The notes below the pieces were generated by a model. The model worked only from the letters and a program-made list of their open reading frames with translations, ran no database searches and was not told the DNA's origin. A DNA stretch of 6,043 nt from Betaproteobacteria bacterium (GTDB taxonomy: Bacteria > Pseudomonadota > Gammaproteobacteria > Burkholderiales > Usitatibacteraceae): contig PQAI01000112.1 in assembly GCA_003105245.1 (NCBI GenBank), positions 539-6,581 of the forward strand, in the 5' to 3' direction. Both the position numbers and the translations under genes were made by a program. Numbering within the stretch: the first letter of the stretch is position 1; each line of letters begins with the position of its first letter. Shown piece by piece: positions 1 to 5,239 of this stretch.

Positions 1-695
1 TGGCGCGACTCGCCCCAGCTCGCGAGCACGCGGACCTTGCCGCCCTTGAGGTGGCCCATGATCGACGACGGGCCCGTCGAGAGCGCGTCCACGTTGCCGC
101 CGAGGAGCGCCACCACCGCGGGGCCCGCGCCGGTGAACGGCACGTGCAGCATCTTCACGCCCGCCGAGGCGGTGAGCATCTCCATGGGCACGTGCATCGT
201 GCCGTAGTTGCCCGACGAGCCGTAGGGAATGGAGCCCGGCCCCTTCTGCGCCGCCTCGAGCATCTCCTTCGCGCTCTTCCACGGGCTGTCGGCGCGCACC
301 GCGAGCACCGTGGGGTCCGCGGTGAAGCGCGCGATGGGCACGAGCTGGTTGAGCTGGTACATCGGCGCGCGCCCGAGGATCTTGTCGGCCTCGGGGATGA
401 TGGAGATCGAGGAGAGCGCGAGCAGCACCGTGTAGCCGTCCGGCCTGGCGCGCGCGACGTACTGCATGCCCACGCCGCCGCCCGCCCCGGCCTTGTTCTC
501 GACGATGACCGTCTGCTTGAGGTGGCGCCCCATCGCCTCGGCCACCGGGCGCGCGGTGATGTCGGCCACCCCGCCGGGCGGGAAGGGCACGATCATCGTG
601 ACGGTGCGCGCGGGGTAGTCGGCCTGGGCGAAGGCGGCGAGGGAAAGGCCCAGGGCGAGGGCCGCGCCGGCGGCGCGGGCGAGACGGGTGATCAT
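1..695 (-). CDS. Bug/TctC-family periplasmic substrate-binding protein (3' end cut by window edge)
   Basis: This is the N-terminal 231 residues of a tripartite tricarboxylate transporter (TTT) substrate-binding protein. Such proteins bind small carboxylates or related solutes in the periplasm. Residues 1-23 form a Sec signal peptide: Arg at 4 and 7, a hydrophobic Ala/Leu core, and a likely cut after AFA. The mature part starts YPARTVTMIVPFPPGG (27-42), then ADITAR, VIVENKAGAGGGVG (63-76) and PDGYTVLLA (85-93), which is the canonical order of Bug motifs. The ATG at 695-693 follows a perfect AGGAGG on the same strand with a 4-nt gap. Family members usually run to about 320-330 residues, so roughly 90-100 C-terminal residues lie beyond the left edge. 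The TctA/TctB membrane partners are not in the window; Bug proteins are often encoded alone. The ligand cannot be read from the sequence. The gene is divergent from its right-hand neighbour. Confidence 0.93.
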   Translation of the reverse strand, partial: MITRLARAAGAALALGLSLAAFAQADYPARTVTMIVPFPPGGVADITARPVAEAMGRHLKQTVIVENKAGAGGGVGMQYVARARPDGYTVLLALSSISIIPEADKILGRAPMYQLNQLVPIARFTADPTVLAVRADSPWKSAKEMLEAAQKGPGSIPYGSSGNYGTMHVPMEMLTASAGVKMLHVPFTGAGPAVVALLGGNVDALSTGPSSIMGHLKGGKVRVLASWGESR

Positions 696-699
696 GGTT

Positions 700-705
700 C
701 CTCCT
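700..705 (-). promoter_or_regulatory. Ribosome binding site of the Bug/TctC gene
   Basis: Read on the minus strand this is AGGAGG, four bases before the ATG at 695. It is a full match to the anti-Shine-Dalgarno core and fixes the start, which is also the start that gives a clean signal peptide. Confidence 0.8.
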
Positions 706-733
706 GGCAGGGTGGTTTGCGGCTTTTCCGGCC

Positions 734-739
734 ATCCTA
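734..739 (-). promoter_or_regulatory. Possible -10 element for the Bug/TctC gene
   Basis: On the minus strand this reads TAGGAT, a 4/6 match to the sigma-70 -10 consensus, and would give a leader of about 30 bases. The hexamer 17 bases upstream (GGTTCG) is a poor -35. A perfect TTGACA lies further upstream at 777-772 but is 32 bases away, so it cannot pair with this -10. The call is weak. Confidence 0.2.
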
Positions 740-789
740 ACGCCGTTGGGCCCGGGCGAACCGGTCAGGATTGTCAAAAGCGATTGAAC

Positions 790-805
790 CGGGCGAATCC
801 GCCCG
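790..805. repeat. Small GC hairpin in the leader of the TerB-DUF697 gene
   Basis: CGGGCG and CGCCCG form a perfect 6-bp stem around the 4-base loop AATC. It lies 33 bases before the ATG at 839, in the region expected to be the 5' leader or promoter. No T-run follows, so it is not a typical terminator. It could be a minor mRNA structure or simply chance in GC-rich DNA. Confidence 0.3.
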
Positions 806-838
806 CACTCTCAATCTCGTCCAACCCGGAAGAACGCC

Positions 839-1768
839 ATGAACACCACCGAACAGGAAGCCGTCCTCTTCATCGCCCTGCGCGCCGCCTTCGCCGACGG
901 CGCGAAGGACGAGCGCGAGCGCGCCGAGATCCGCCGCATCGCGCAGGCCATGGGCGGCGGCCTCGACGTGGCCGCGGCCTACCAGGACGCGCTCCTCGGG
1001 CGGCGCACGCTGGGCGAGGCCGCCGCCGCCCTGTCCGCGCCGGCGATTCGCCAGTACGCCTTCGAGATGGCCGTCGGCGTCTGCGACGCGGACGGCGCGC
1101 ACTCGCCCGCCGAGAAGGCGTTCCTCGACGAGCTTCGCGCCGCCCTGGGGCTCGATGCCGCGCAGGGCGAGGCGTTCGCGAGCCAGGCGGCGGGCGTGGC
1201 CGGCGCGCCGCTCGCGGCCGCCTCCGCGATCGAGCCGCCCTACGCGGCGACGATGTCGGGCGCCGAGATGGACGCGATGATCCTCAATTACGCGATCCTC
1301 AACGGCGCGCTCGAGCTGCTGCCGCAGAACCTCGCCTCCATGGCGATCATTCCGCTGCAGATGAAGATGGTCTACCGCATCGGGAAGGCCCACGGCTTCG
1401 AGCTCGACCGCGGCCACGTGAAGGACTTCCTCGCCACCGCCGGCGTCGGCCTCACCTCCCAGTACCTCGAGCAGTTCGGCCGCAAGCTCGTGGGCGGGCT
1501 CCTGGGAAAGCTCGCCGGCGGGCTGGGTCGCTCGATCGGCTCCGCCGCCACCGGGGCGGGATTCTCCTTCGCCTCGACCTACGCGCTCGGGCAGGTGGCG
1601 CGGCGCTACTACGCGGGCGGGCGGGTCCTGTCCGCCGCGATGCTGCAGCAGGCGTTCGCCGAACTGCTCGGCGAGGCGAAGGGGCTGCAGTCGAGGTACC
1701 TGCCCGAGATCGAGCGGCGCGCCCGCACCCTGGACGTGGCGGAGGTCGTCAAGTCGGTCGGCGCCTAG
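839..1768 (+). CDS. TerB-like / DUF697-like two-domain protein of unknown function
   Basis: The protein has 309 residues. The first part (about 5-115) looks like an alpha-helical TerB fold, with two acidic motifs: AFADGAKDERERAEI (17-31) and CDADGAHSPAEKAFLDEL (82-99). The repeated ADG-x4-E pattern is typical of TerB/DjlA-like domains and may bind metal. From about 148 to 280 it resembles DUF697, the domain found in YcjF and attached to some GTPases: IIPLQMKMVYRIGKAHG (170-186), a Gly-rich hydrophobic stretch (215-245), then STYALGQVARRYYAGG (246-261). The segments at 160-176 and 215-252 could associate with a membrane. No signal peptide is present. The ATG at 839 has GGAAG six bases upstream. 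The stop interlocks with that of the convergent ABC gene. No GTPase partner is visible. Tellurite resistance should not be inferred from the TerB similarity alone. Domain calls are firm to moderate; the function is unknown. Confidence 0.88.
   Translation: MNTTEQEAVLFIALRAAFADGAKDERERAEIRRIAQAMGGGLDVAAAYQDALLGRRTLGEAAAALSAPAIRQYAFEMAVGVCDADGAHSPAEKAFLDELRAALGLDAAQGEAFASQAAGVAGAPLAAASAIEPPYAATMSGAEMDAMILNYAILNGALELLPQNLASMAIIPLQMKMVYRIGKAHGFELDRGHVKDFLATAGVGLTSQYLEQFGRKLVGGLLGKLAGGLGRSIGSAATGAGFSFASTYALGQVARRYYAGGRVLSAAMLQQAFAELLGEAKGLQSRYLPEIERRARTLDVAEVVKSVGA
1765..1768. other. Interlocked stop codons (CTAG) of convergent genes
   Basis: The palindrome CTAG supplies TAG to the plus-strand TerB-DUF697 gene (1766-1768) and TAG to the minus-strand ABC gene (1767-1765). 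The coding regions overlap by 4 bp. Any terminator for either gene must lie inside the other gene's coding sequence. Confidence 0.92.
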
Positions 1769-2610
1769 AGGGCGCGGATCGACCGCGGGAGTTCCCGCGC
1801 CGGCGCGAGCTCGAGCTCCTCCGAGATCGGCCGCGCCGGGAAGTGGAACGGCACCGGCCCGTCGGGCTGGGCGTGCAGGAACTGGCGCACGAAGGGGTCG
1901 TCGGAATCGAGCATCTCCTGCGTGGGCCCGTGGCCGACGATGCGCCCCTCGCCCATCACGAACAGGTAGTCGGCGAGCTTCACCGCCTCGGGCACGTCGT
2001 AGGTCACCACGACCGAGGTGCTGCCCAGCGCGTTGCTCAGCGAGCGGATGAGGTTGCAGATCACGTTGAGCGTGATGGGGTCCAGCCCCGCGAACGGCTC
2101 GTCGTAGATGAGGAGGTCGGGGTCGAGCGCGATGGCGCGCGCGAGCGCGACGCGCCGCGACATGCCGCCGGAGAGCTCGGTGGGGTAGAGCGAATGCGCG
2201 CCGCGCAGTCCGACCGCGTGCAGCTTCATCTTCACGAGGTCGGAGATGATCTCCTCGGGCAGCGCGGTGTGCTCGCGCATCGGGAAGGCGATGTTCTCGA
2301 AGACGGTGAGGTCGCTGAAGAGGCCGCCCTTCTGGAACATCATGCCGATCTGCCGGCGCAGGCGGTAGAGCCCGTCGTGGTCGAGCGCGTGCACGTCCTG
2401 TCCGCACACCTTGACGGTGCCGCGCGCGGGCTTGAGCGCCCCGCCGATGAGCTGCAGGAGCGTCGTCTTGCCGCAGCCGCTCGCGCCCAGGATGGCCACC
2501 ACGCGGCCGCGCGGGATGTCGAGCTCCAGCCCCTCCAGCACCTTGCGCCTGCCGTAGGCGAAGTGGAGGTCGCGGATCTCGATCAGGTTGTCGCATTCGG
2601 CATCGAGCAT
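1765..2610 (-). CDS. MlaF-type ABC transporter ATP-binding protein with Tyr at the H-loop
   Basis: This is a 281-residue ABC ATPase of the MlaF/MKL type, the ATPase class that drives MCE-type retrograde phospholipid transport from outer to inner membrane together with the MlaE permease. Visible motifs: Walker A GASGCGKTT (42-50), Q-loop FQKGGLF (92-98, Gln93), the family-typical DLTVFENIAFPMREHT (100-115), signature LSGGM (146-150), Walker B LLIYDE (166-171) and D-loop AGLDP (174-178). The switch position reads VVVTYDVPEA, so residue 204 is Tyr (TAC) where His is normal. The C-terminal tail with VRQFLHAQPDGPVPFHFPA is MlaF-like and gives a normal length for the group. The start at 2610 is the only in-frame ATG before residue LDAECDNLIEIRDLHF; no strong Shine-Dalgarno precedes it. 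No permease, MlaD, MlaC or MlaB gene adjoins it. The ABC class is certain, the MlaF subtype likely, and activity uncertain because of Tyr204. Confidence 0.93.
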   Translation of the reverse strand: MLDAECDNLIEIRDLHFAYGRRKVLEGLELDIPRGRVVAILGASGCGKTTLLQLIGGALKPARGTVKVCGQDVHALDHDGLYRLRRQIGMMFQKGGLFSDLTVFENIAFPMREHTALPEEIISDLVKMKLHAVGLRGAHSLYPTELSGGMSRRVALARAIALDPDLLIYDEPFAGLDPITLNVICNLIRSLSNALGSTSVVVTYDVPEAVKLADYLFVMGEGRIVGHGPTQEMLDSDDPFVRQFLHAQPDGPVPFHFPARPISEELELAPARELPRSIRAL

Positions 2611-2616
2611 CCCGGC

Positions 2617-2622
2617 ATTGTA
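2617..2622 (-). promoter_or_regulatory. Possible -10 element for the ABC ATPase gene
   Basis: On the minus strand this reads TACAAT, a 5/6 match to TATAAT. It ends six bases before the ATG at 2610, so transcription from it would begin at or next to the start codon and give a leaderless or nearly leaderless mRNA. That agrees with the lack of a clear Shine-Dalgarno. No good -35 is seen 16-18 bases upstream, a stretch that overlaps the ribosome site of the divergent gene. Confidence 0.3.
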
Positions 2623-2639
2623 AGCTAGGGGTCATTCCT

Positions 2640-2643
2640 GGAG
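2640..2643 (+). promoter_or_regulatory. Ribosome binding site that decides the NYN gene start
   Basis: GGAG lies directly against an upstream ATG at 2644, too close to serve it, but six bases before the ATG at 2650, which is ideal spacing. The second ATG is therefore the preferred start, and the protein begins MAEIRNLAVFCDFEN. Confidence 0.7.
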
Positions 2644-2649
2644 ATGACC

Positions 2650-3486
2650 ATGGCGGAAATCCGCAACCTCGCCGTCTTCTGCGACTTCGAGAACGTCGCG
2701 CTCGGCGTGCGCGAGGCGAAGTACGACCGTTTCGACATCAGCAAGGTGCTCGAGCGCCTGCTGGTCAAGGGCAGCATCGTGGTGAAGAAGGCCTACTGCG
2801 ACTGGGAGCGCTACAAGGAGTTCAAGGCGCCCATGCACCAGGCCTCCTTCGAGCTGATCGAGATCCCGCACGTGCGCATGTCCGGCAAGAACTCGGCCGA
2901 CATCCGCATGGTCGTCGACGCGCTCGACCTGTGCTACACGAAGAGCCACGTGGACACCTTCGTGATCGTCTCCGGCGATTCCGACTTCTCCCCGCTCGTC
3001 TCCAAGCTGCGCGAGAACGCGAAGACGGTGATCGGCATCGGCGTGAAGAAGAGCACCTCGGACCTCCTCATCGCCAACTGCGACGAGTTCATCTACTACG
3101 ACGACCTGGTTCGCGAGCTGCCGAAGCGCCAGCCCGCCCGCAAGGCCGAGGGCAAGCCGGCCGCGGCCGCGAAGGAGAAGGACAAGGAGAAGGACCGCGA
3201 GCGCGACAACGGCGGCGGCGCGGGCAAGAAGCAGGAGGCCTTCGACCTCGTGCTGGAGACGATCGACGACCTCGTCGACGAGCGCGGCGTGGAGGAGACG
3301 CTGTGGGGCTCGATGGTGAAGCAGGCCATCAAGCGCCGCAAGCCCGGCTTCAGCGAGAGCTACTACGGCTACCGCTCCTTCAACCAGCTCCTCGAGGAGC
3401 TCGAGGACAAGGGCCTCGTCGACCTCGAGCGCGACGACAAGAGCGGCGGCTACACCATCCGCTCGGTGGCGCCGGCCGAAGACTAG
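2650..3486 (+). CDS. NYN-domain putative ribonuclease with C-terminal OST-HTH/LOTUS-like domain
   Basis: The protein has 278 residues. Residues 4-155 form a NYN (PIN-like, LabA/DUF88 type) nuclease domain: beta-1 with LAVFCDFENVALG (7-19, Asp12, Asn15), KNSADIRMVVDAL (80-92, Asp84, Asp90) and FVIVSGDSDFSPLV (104-117, Asp110, Asp112). These acidic residues are the ones that coordinate divalent metal in active members, so the active site looks intact. A charged linker rich in Lys, Glu and Asp with Gly (about 158-194) follows. Residues 196-272 look like an OST-HTH/LOTUS winged helix, with GSMVKQAIKRRKPGFSES (220-237), YGYRSFNQLLEELEDKGLV (239-257) and a final beta hairpin GGYTIRSV. LOTUS domains bind RNA, so the likely role is RNA cleavage or turnover in the cytoplasm; the target is unknown. 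The gene is divergent from the ABC gene with 39 bp between starts. Its stop interlocks with the convergent lipoprotein gene. Confidence 0.93.
   Translation: MAEIRNLAVFCDFENVALGVREAKYDRFDISKVLERLLVKGSIVVKKAYCDWERYKEFKAPMHQASFELIEIPHVRMSGKNSADIRMVVDALDLCYTKSHVDTFVIVSGDSDFSPLVSKLRENAKTVIGIGVKKSTSDLLIANCDEFIYYDDLVRELPKRQPARKAEGKPAAAAKEKDKEKDRERDNGGGAGKKQEAFDLVLETIDDLVDERGVEETLWGSMVKQAIKRRKPGFSESYYGYRSFNQLLEELEDKGLVDLERDDKSGGYTIRSVAPAED
3483..3486. other. Interlocked stop codons (CTAG) of the second convergent pair
   Basis: CTAG again supplies both stops: TAG for the NYN gene (3484-3486, plus) and TAG for the lipoprotein gene (3485-3483, minus). The arrangement is identical to the one at 1765-1768. 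Confidence 0.9.
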
Positions 3487-5078
3487 CGCGGCGGCGCGGC
3501 GCGGCCGCGGGCCGCGAGCGCGCGCGCGATCGCCGCATCCACCCGCGCGGCCCAGGCCGAGTCCACCTCGAACGGCGCGGCGGCCTGCGCCACCCAGGCG
3601 CGAGGCCACGCGCCCTCGGTGGAAACCGCCTTGCCCTGCAGCGTGGCCGCCGCGCCCGGCGCCGCGCGCGCGAGGAAGACGTCGTTGCGGTTGGCGAGGT
3701 CGCCCGTGGTGCGCGCGAAGAGCGACAGGAACGCCGACCCGGAGCCCGCGATCCCCATGTAGTCGCCGAGGAAGAGGCCGTTGGCGTTGGGCGCCGTGGC
3801 GAGGTCGAAGGCGGCGGCGAGCCGGGTCTCCGTCCACGTCGTCCCGTCGAGCGAGCGCGCCAGGAAGTAGCCCGTGGGCAGCGTCGCGGCGTCGGCCGTG
3901 TTGTCGCGCAGGTCGAAGTAGGCCACGCCGACGGTGCCGTCGGCCAGCACGTGCACGTTGGGCGTGAAGGCGGTCACCGCGGGGTCGGGATTCACGCGCA
4001 CCGGCGCCGACCACGTGAGGCCGCCGTCGAGGGAGCGCGAGTAGGCGATGCCGTCGCGCGCGCCGCCGGAGAAGCGGGAGTCCTGCCATGCGACGTGCAG
4101 GGAGCCTCCCGGGCCCGCGGCGGCGCTCGGGATGATGGCCCCGTCGCGGATCGTCGTCCCGGTCTCCGGGTCGCGCGCGCCGATCGCGAGGTGGGAGGCG
4201 ATCGTCACCGGCGCCGACCAGGTGGCGCCGCGGTCCGTCGAGCGCAGGGCGATGACCGAGGCGCTCCGGGGGCCGGACTGGGTCCCGTCGATCCTCGTCG
4301 CGACGTTGACGAGCGTGCCGTTGGCGAGGACCACGACGAGGTTGCCGATGGTCTGGGCGTTGGCGCCCGGGTCGAAGATCGCGCGCGCGGCCTCCCACGA
4401 GGCCCCGGCGTTCACGGTGCGCGCGAAGTAGGCCGGCCCGCCACCCGGGTCGGCGAGGCGGTCCCACGCGGCGTAGGCGAAGCGGGCGTCGAGCGGATCC
4501 GCGGTGATGGCATTCTTGTCGTTGAAGTACGGGGTCGTCTCGGCGATGAGCGCGACAGCGTTGCCCCAGCTGCGGCCGCCGTCGGACGAGCGCGAAACGA
4601 GCATGGCGTTGTCGGGGCCGGTCGTGGATAGCGACATCGCCCACGCGGTGCCGTCGGGCCCGAAGGAGACCCAGGGGTCGGTGGCACGGTCGTAGTCGCC
4701 GCCGTTGGCCGCCGTGCCGCCCCCGCAGCGCGAGAAGGCCATCGCCTGCCGCGTCCAGGTGGCGCCGCCGTCGAACGACACCGCCGAGACGAGGCCGCGC
4801 GCCGATCCGTTGGACCAGCGGTCCTGCTGCCACATGGCGAGCAGGTGCGAGGGGTTCGCCGGGTTGACGGCCAGGCTGGGCTCGACCTCGGCATTGACGT
4901 ACAGGGTGCCGTTCGTCCCGCCGCAGCCCGCCGCGAAGGGCGAGGGCCCGGAGACGAGGCCGGCGGCCGCGAGGGGCGGCGAGGGAGCCGGGGACGAAGT
5001 CCCGCCACCGCCGCCAGAACAGGCGGCCAGGGCCGTCGCCGCAAGTGCGACCAGGAACGGTGACGTGCGCGCTCTCAT
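3483..5078 (-). CDS. Asp-box (BNR/sialidase-like) beta-propeller lipoprotein
   Basis: The protein has 531 residues. Residues 1-20 are a lipoprotein signal ending in the lipobox LAAC (Cys20), followed by a flexible SGGGGGTSSPAPSPP linker, so the protein should be lipid-anchored and face the periplasm or cell surface. The body carries six Asp-box turns: SFDGGATW (101-108), SSDGGRSW (164-171), a worn NAGASW (223-228), STDRGATW (280-287), SLDGGLTW (349-356) and SLDGTTW (409-415). Their spacing of roughly 60 residues fits a sialidase-type propeller. I do not see the N-terminal F/Y-R-I-P motif of true bacterial sialidases, so hydrolase activity is not supported; binding or a structural role is equally possible. 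A helical, Ala/Arg-rich tail (about 500-531) ends the protein. The ATG at 5078 is chosen over an in-frame ATG 138 bases upstream because it has GGGGAGGA just ahead and starts the lipoprotein signal. It is single-gene and divergent from the Yip1 gene. Confidence 0.9.
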   Translation of the reverse strand: MRARTSPFLVALAATALAACSGGGGGTSSPAPSPPLAAAGLVSGPSPFAAGCGGTNGTLYVNAEVEPSLAVNPANPSHLLAMWQQDRWSNGSARGLVSAVSFDGGATWTRQAMAFSRCGGGTAANGGDYDRATDPWVSFGPDGTAWAMSLSTTGPDNAMLVSRSSDGGRSWGNAVALIAETTPYFNDKNAITADPLDARFAYAAWDRLADPGGGPAYFARTVNAGASWEAARAIFDPGANAQTIGNLVVVLANGTLVNVATRIDGTQSGPRSASVIALRSTDRGATWSAPVTIASHLAIGARDPETGTTIRDGAIIPSAAAGPGGSLHVAWQDSRFSGGARDGIAYSRSLDGGLTWSAPVRVNPDPAVTAFTPNVHVLADGTVGVAYFDLRDNTADAATLPTGYFLARSLDGTTWTETRLAAAFDLATAPNANGLFLGDYMGIAGSGSAFLSLFARTTGDLANRNDVFLARAAPGAAATLQGKAVSTEGAWPRAWVAQAAAPFEVDSAWAARVDAAIARALAARGRAAPPR

Positions 5079-5082
5079 TCTT

Positions 5083-5089
5083 CCTCCCC
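5083..5089 (-). promoter_or_regulatory. Ribosome binding site of the Asp-box lipoprotein gene
   Basis: On the minus strand this reads GGGGAGG, followed by AAGA and the ATG at 5078. It supports the shorter start that exposes the lipobox signal peptide. Confidence 0.65.
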
Positions 5090-5155
5090 GGGTACCTTGA
5101 AGTCCTGCACGCGATTCTGGGGCCGCGCGGGCCGCCGCGTGTCGCAATCTGTTAC

Positions 5156-5183
5156 GCGCCGGCGTCGCGCGGGGCGCCGGCGT
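5156..5183. repeat. Pair of 10-bp direct repeats with palindromic cores upstream of the Yip1 gene
   Basis: GCGCCGGCGT occurs at 5156-5165 and again at 5174-5183. The repeats lie 18 bp apart start to start, and each contains the perfect palindrome CGCCGGCG. The second copy abuts the TAGAAT hexamer. The outer edges (TACG and CGTA) also make the whole block a slightly imperfect inverted repeat. This could be an operator, a hairpin, or GC-rich coincidence. Confidence 0.35.
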
Positions 5184-5188
5184 AGAAT
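5183..5188 (+). promoter_or_regulatory. Probable -10 element for the Yip1-family gene
   Basis: TAGAAT matches the sigma-70 -10 consensus at 5/6 positions and would start transcription near 5195, giving a leader of about 45 bases. The -35 position (around 5159-5165) is GC-rich and has no good match, which suggests an activator-assisted or weak promoter, or that the hexamer is not used. Confidence 0.4.
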
Positions 5189-5239
5189 CGGGATACCAGA
5201 AGAAGATCGGGCGCACTCAACCTCCAGGGAGAATCCGGA

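Noticed and set aside
229..435. 68-codon plus-strand frame inside the Bug/TctC gene
   Set aside because: It is antisense to a clear Bug-family coding sequence and has no ribosome site or motif.
772..777. Perfect TTGACA on the minus strand upstream of the Bug/TctC gene
   Set aside because: The position 17 bases downstream is CGGGCC, not a -10, and the nearest -10-like hexamer is 32 bases away.
839..1768. Tellurite resistance function from the TerB-like domain
   Set aside because: TerB-like domains are widespread, and no other ter genes (terC, terD, terZ) are present. The name would over-claim.
688..2628. 646-codon open frame on the plus strand running across the TerB-DUF697 and ABC genes
   Set aside because: Its protein is almost all Arg, Ala, Gly, Glu and His with no fold or motif, and it lies out of frame with or antisense to two clear genes. 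Long open frames like this are expected in very GC-rich DNA.
737..2635. 632-codon open frame on the minus strand covering the same region
   Set aside because: It is a low-complexity shadow. The ABC ATPase motifs lie in a different minus-strand frame.
2644..2649. ATG at 2644 as the NYN start
   Set aside because: GGAG directly abuts it, leaving no spacing. The ATG at 2650 has the correct 6-base gap and fits the domain start.
2632..4833. 733-codon open frame on the minus strand over the NYN and lipoprotein genes, and a 566-codon plus-strand frame at 2931-4631
   Set aside because: Both have Arg/Gly/Val-rich composition without motifs. The NYN and Asp-box frames explain the same DNA with recognisable domains.
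5079..5216. Longer N-terminus of the lipoprotein starting at the in-frame ATG at 5216
   Set aside because: It would add 46 Arg/Ala/Pro-rich residues before the signal peptide and bury the lipobox. The start at 5078 has a strong ribosome site.
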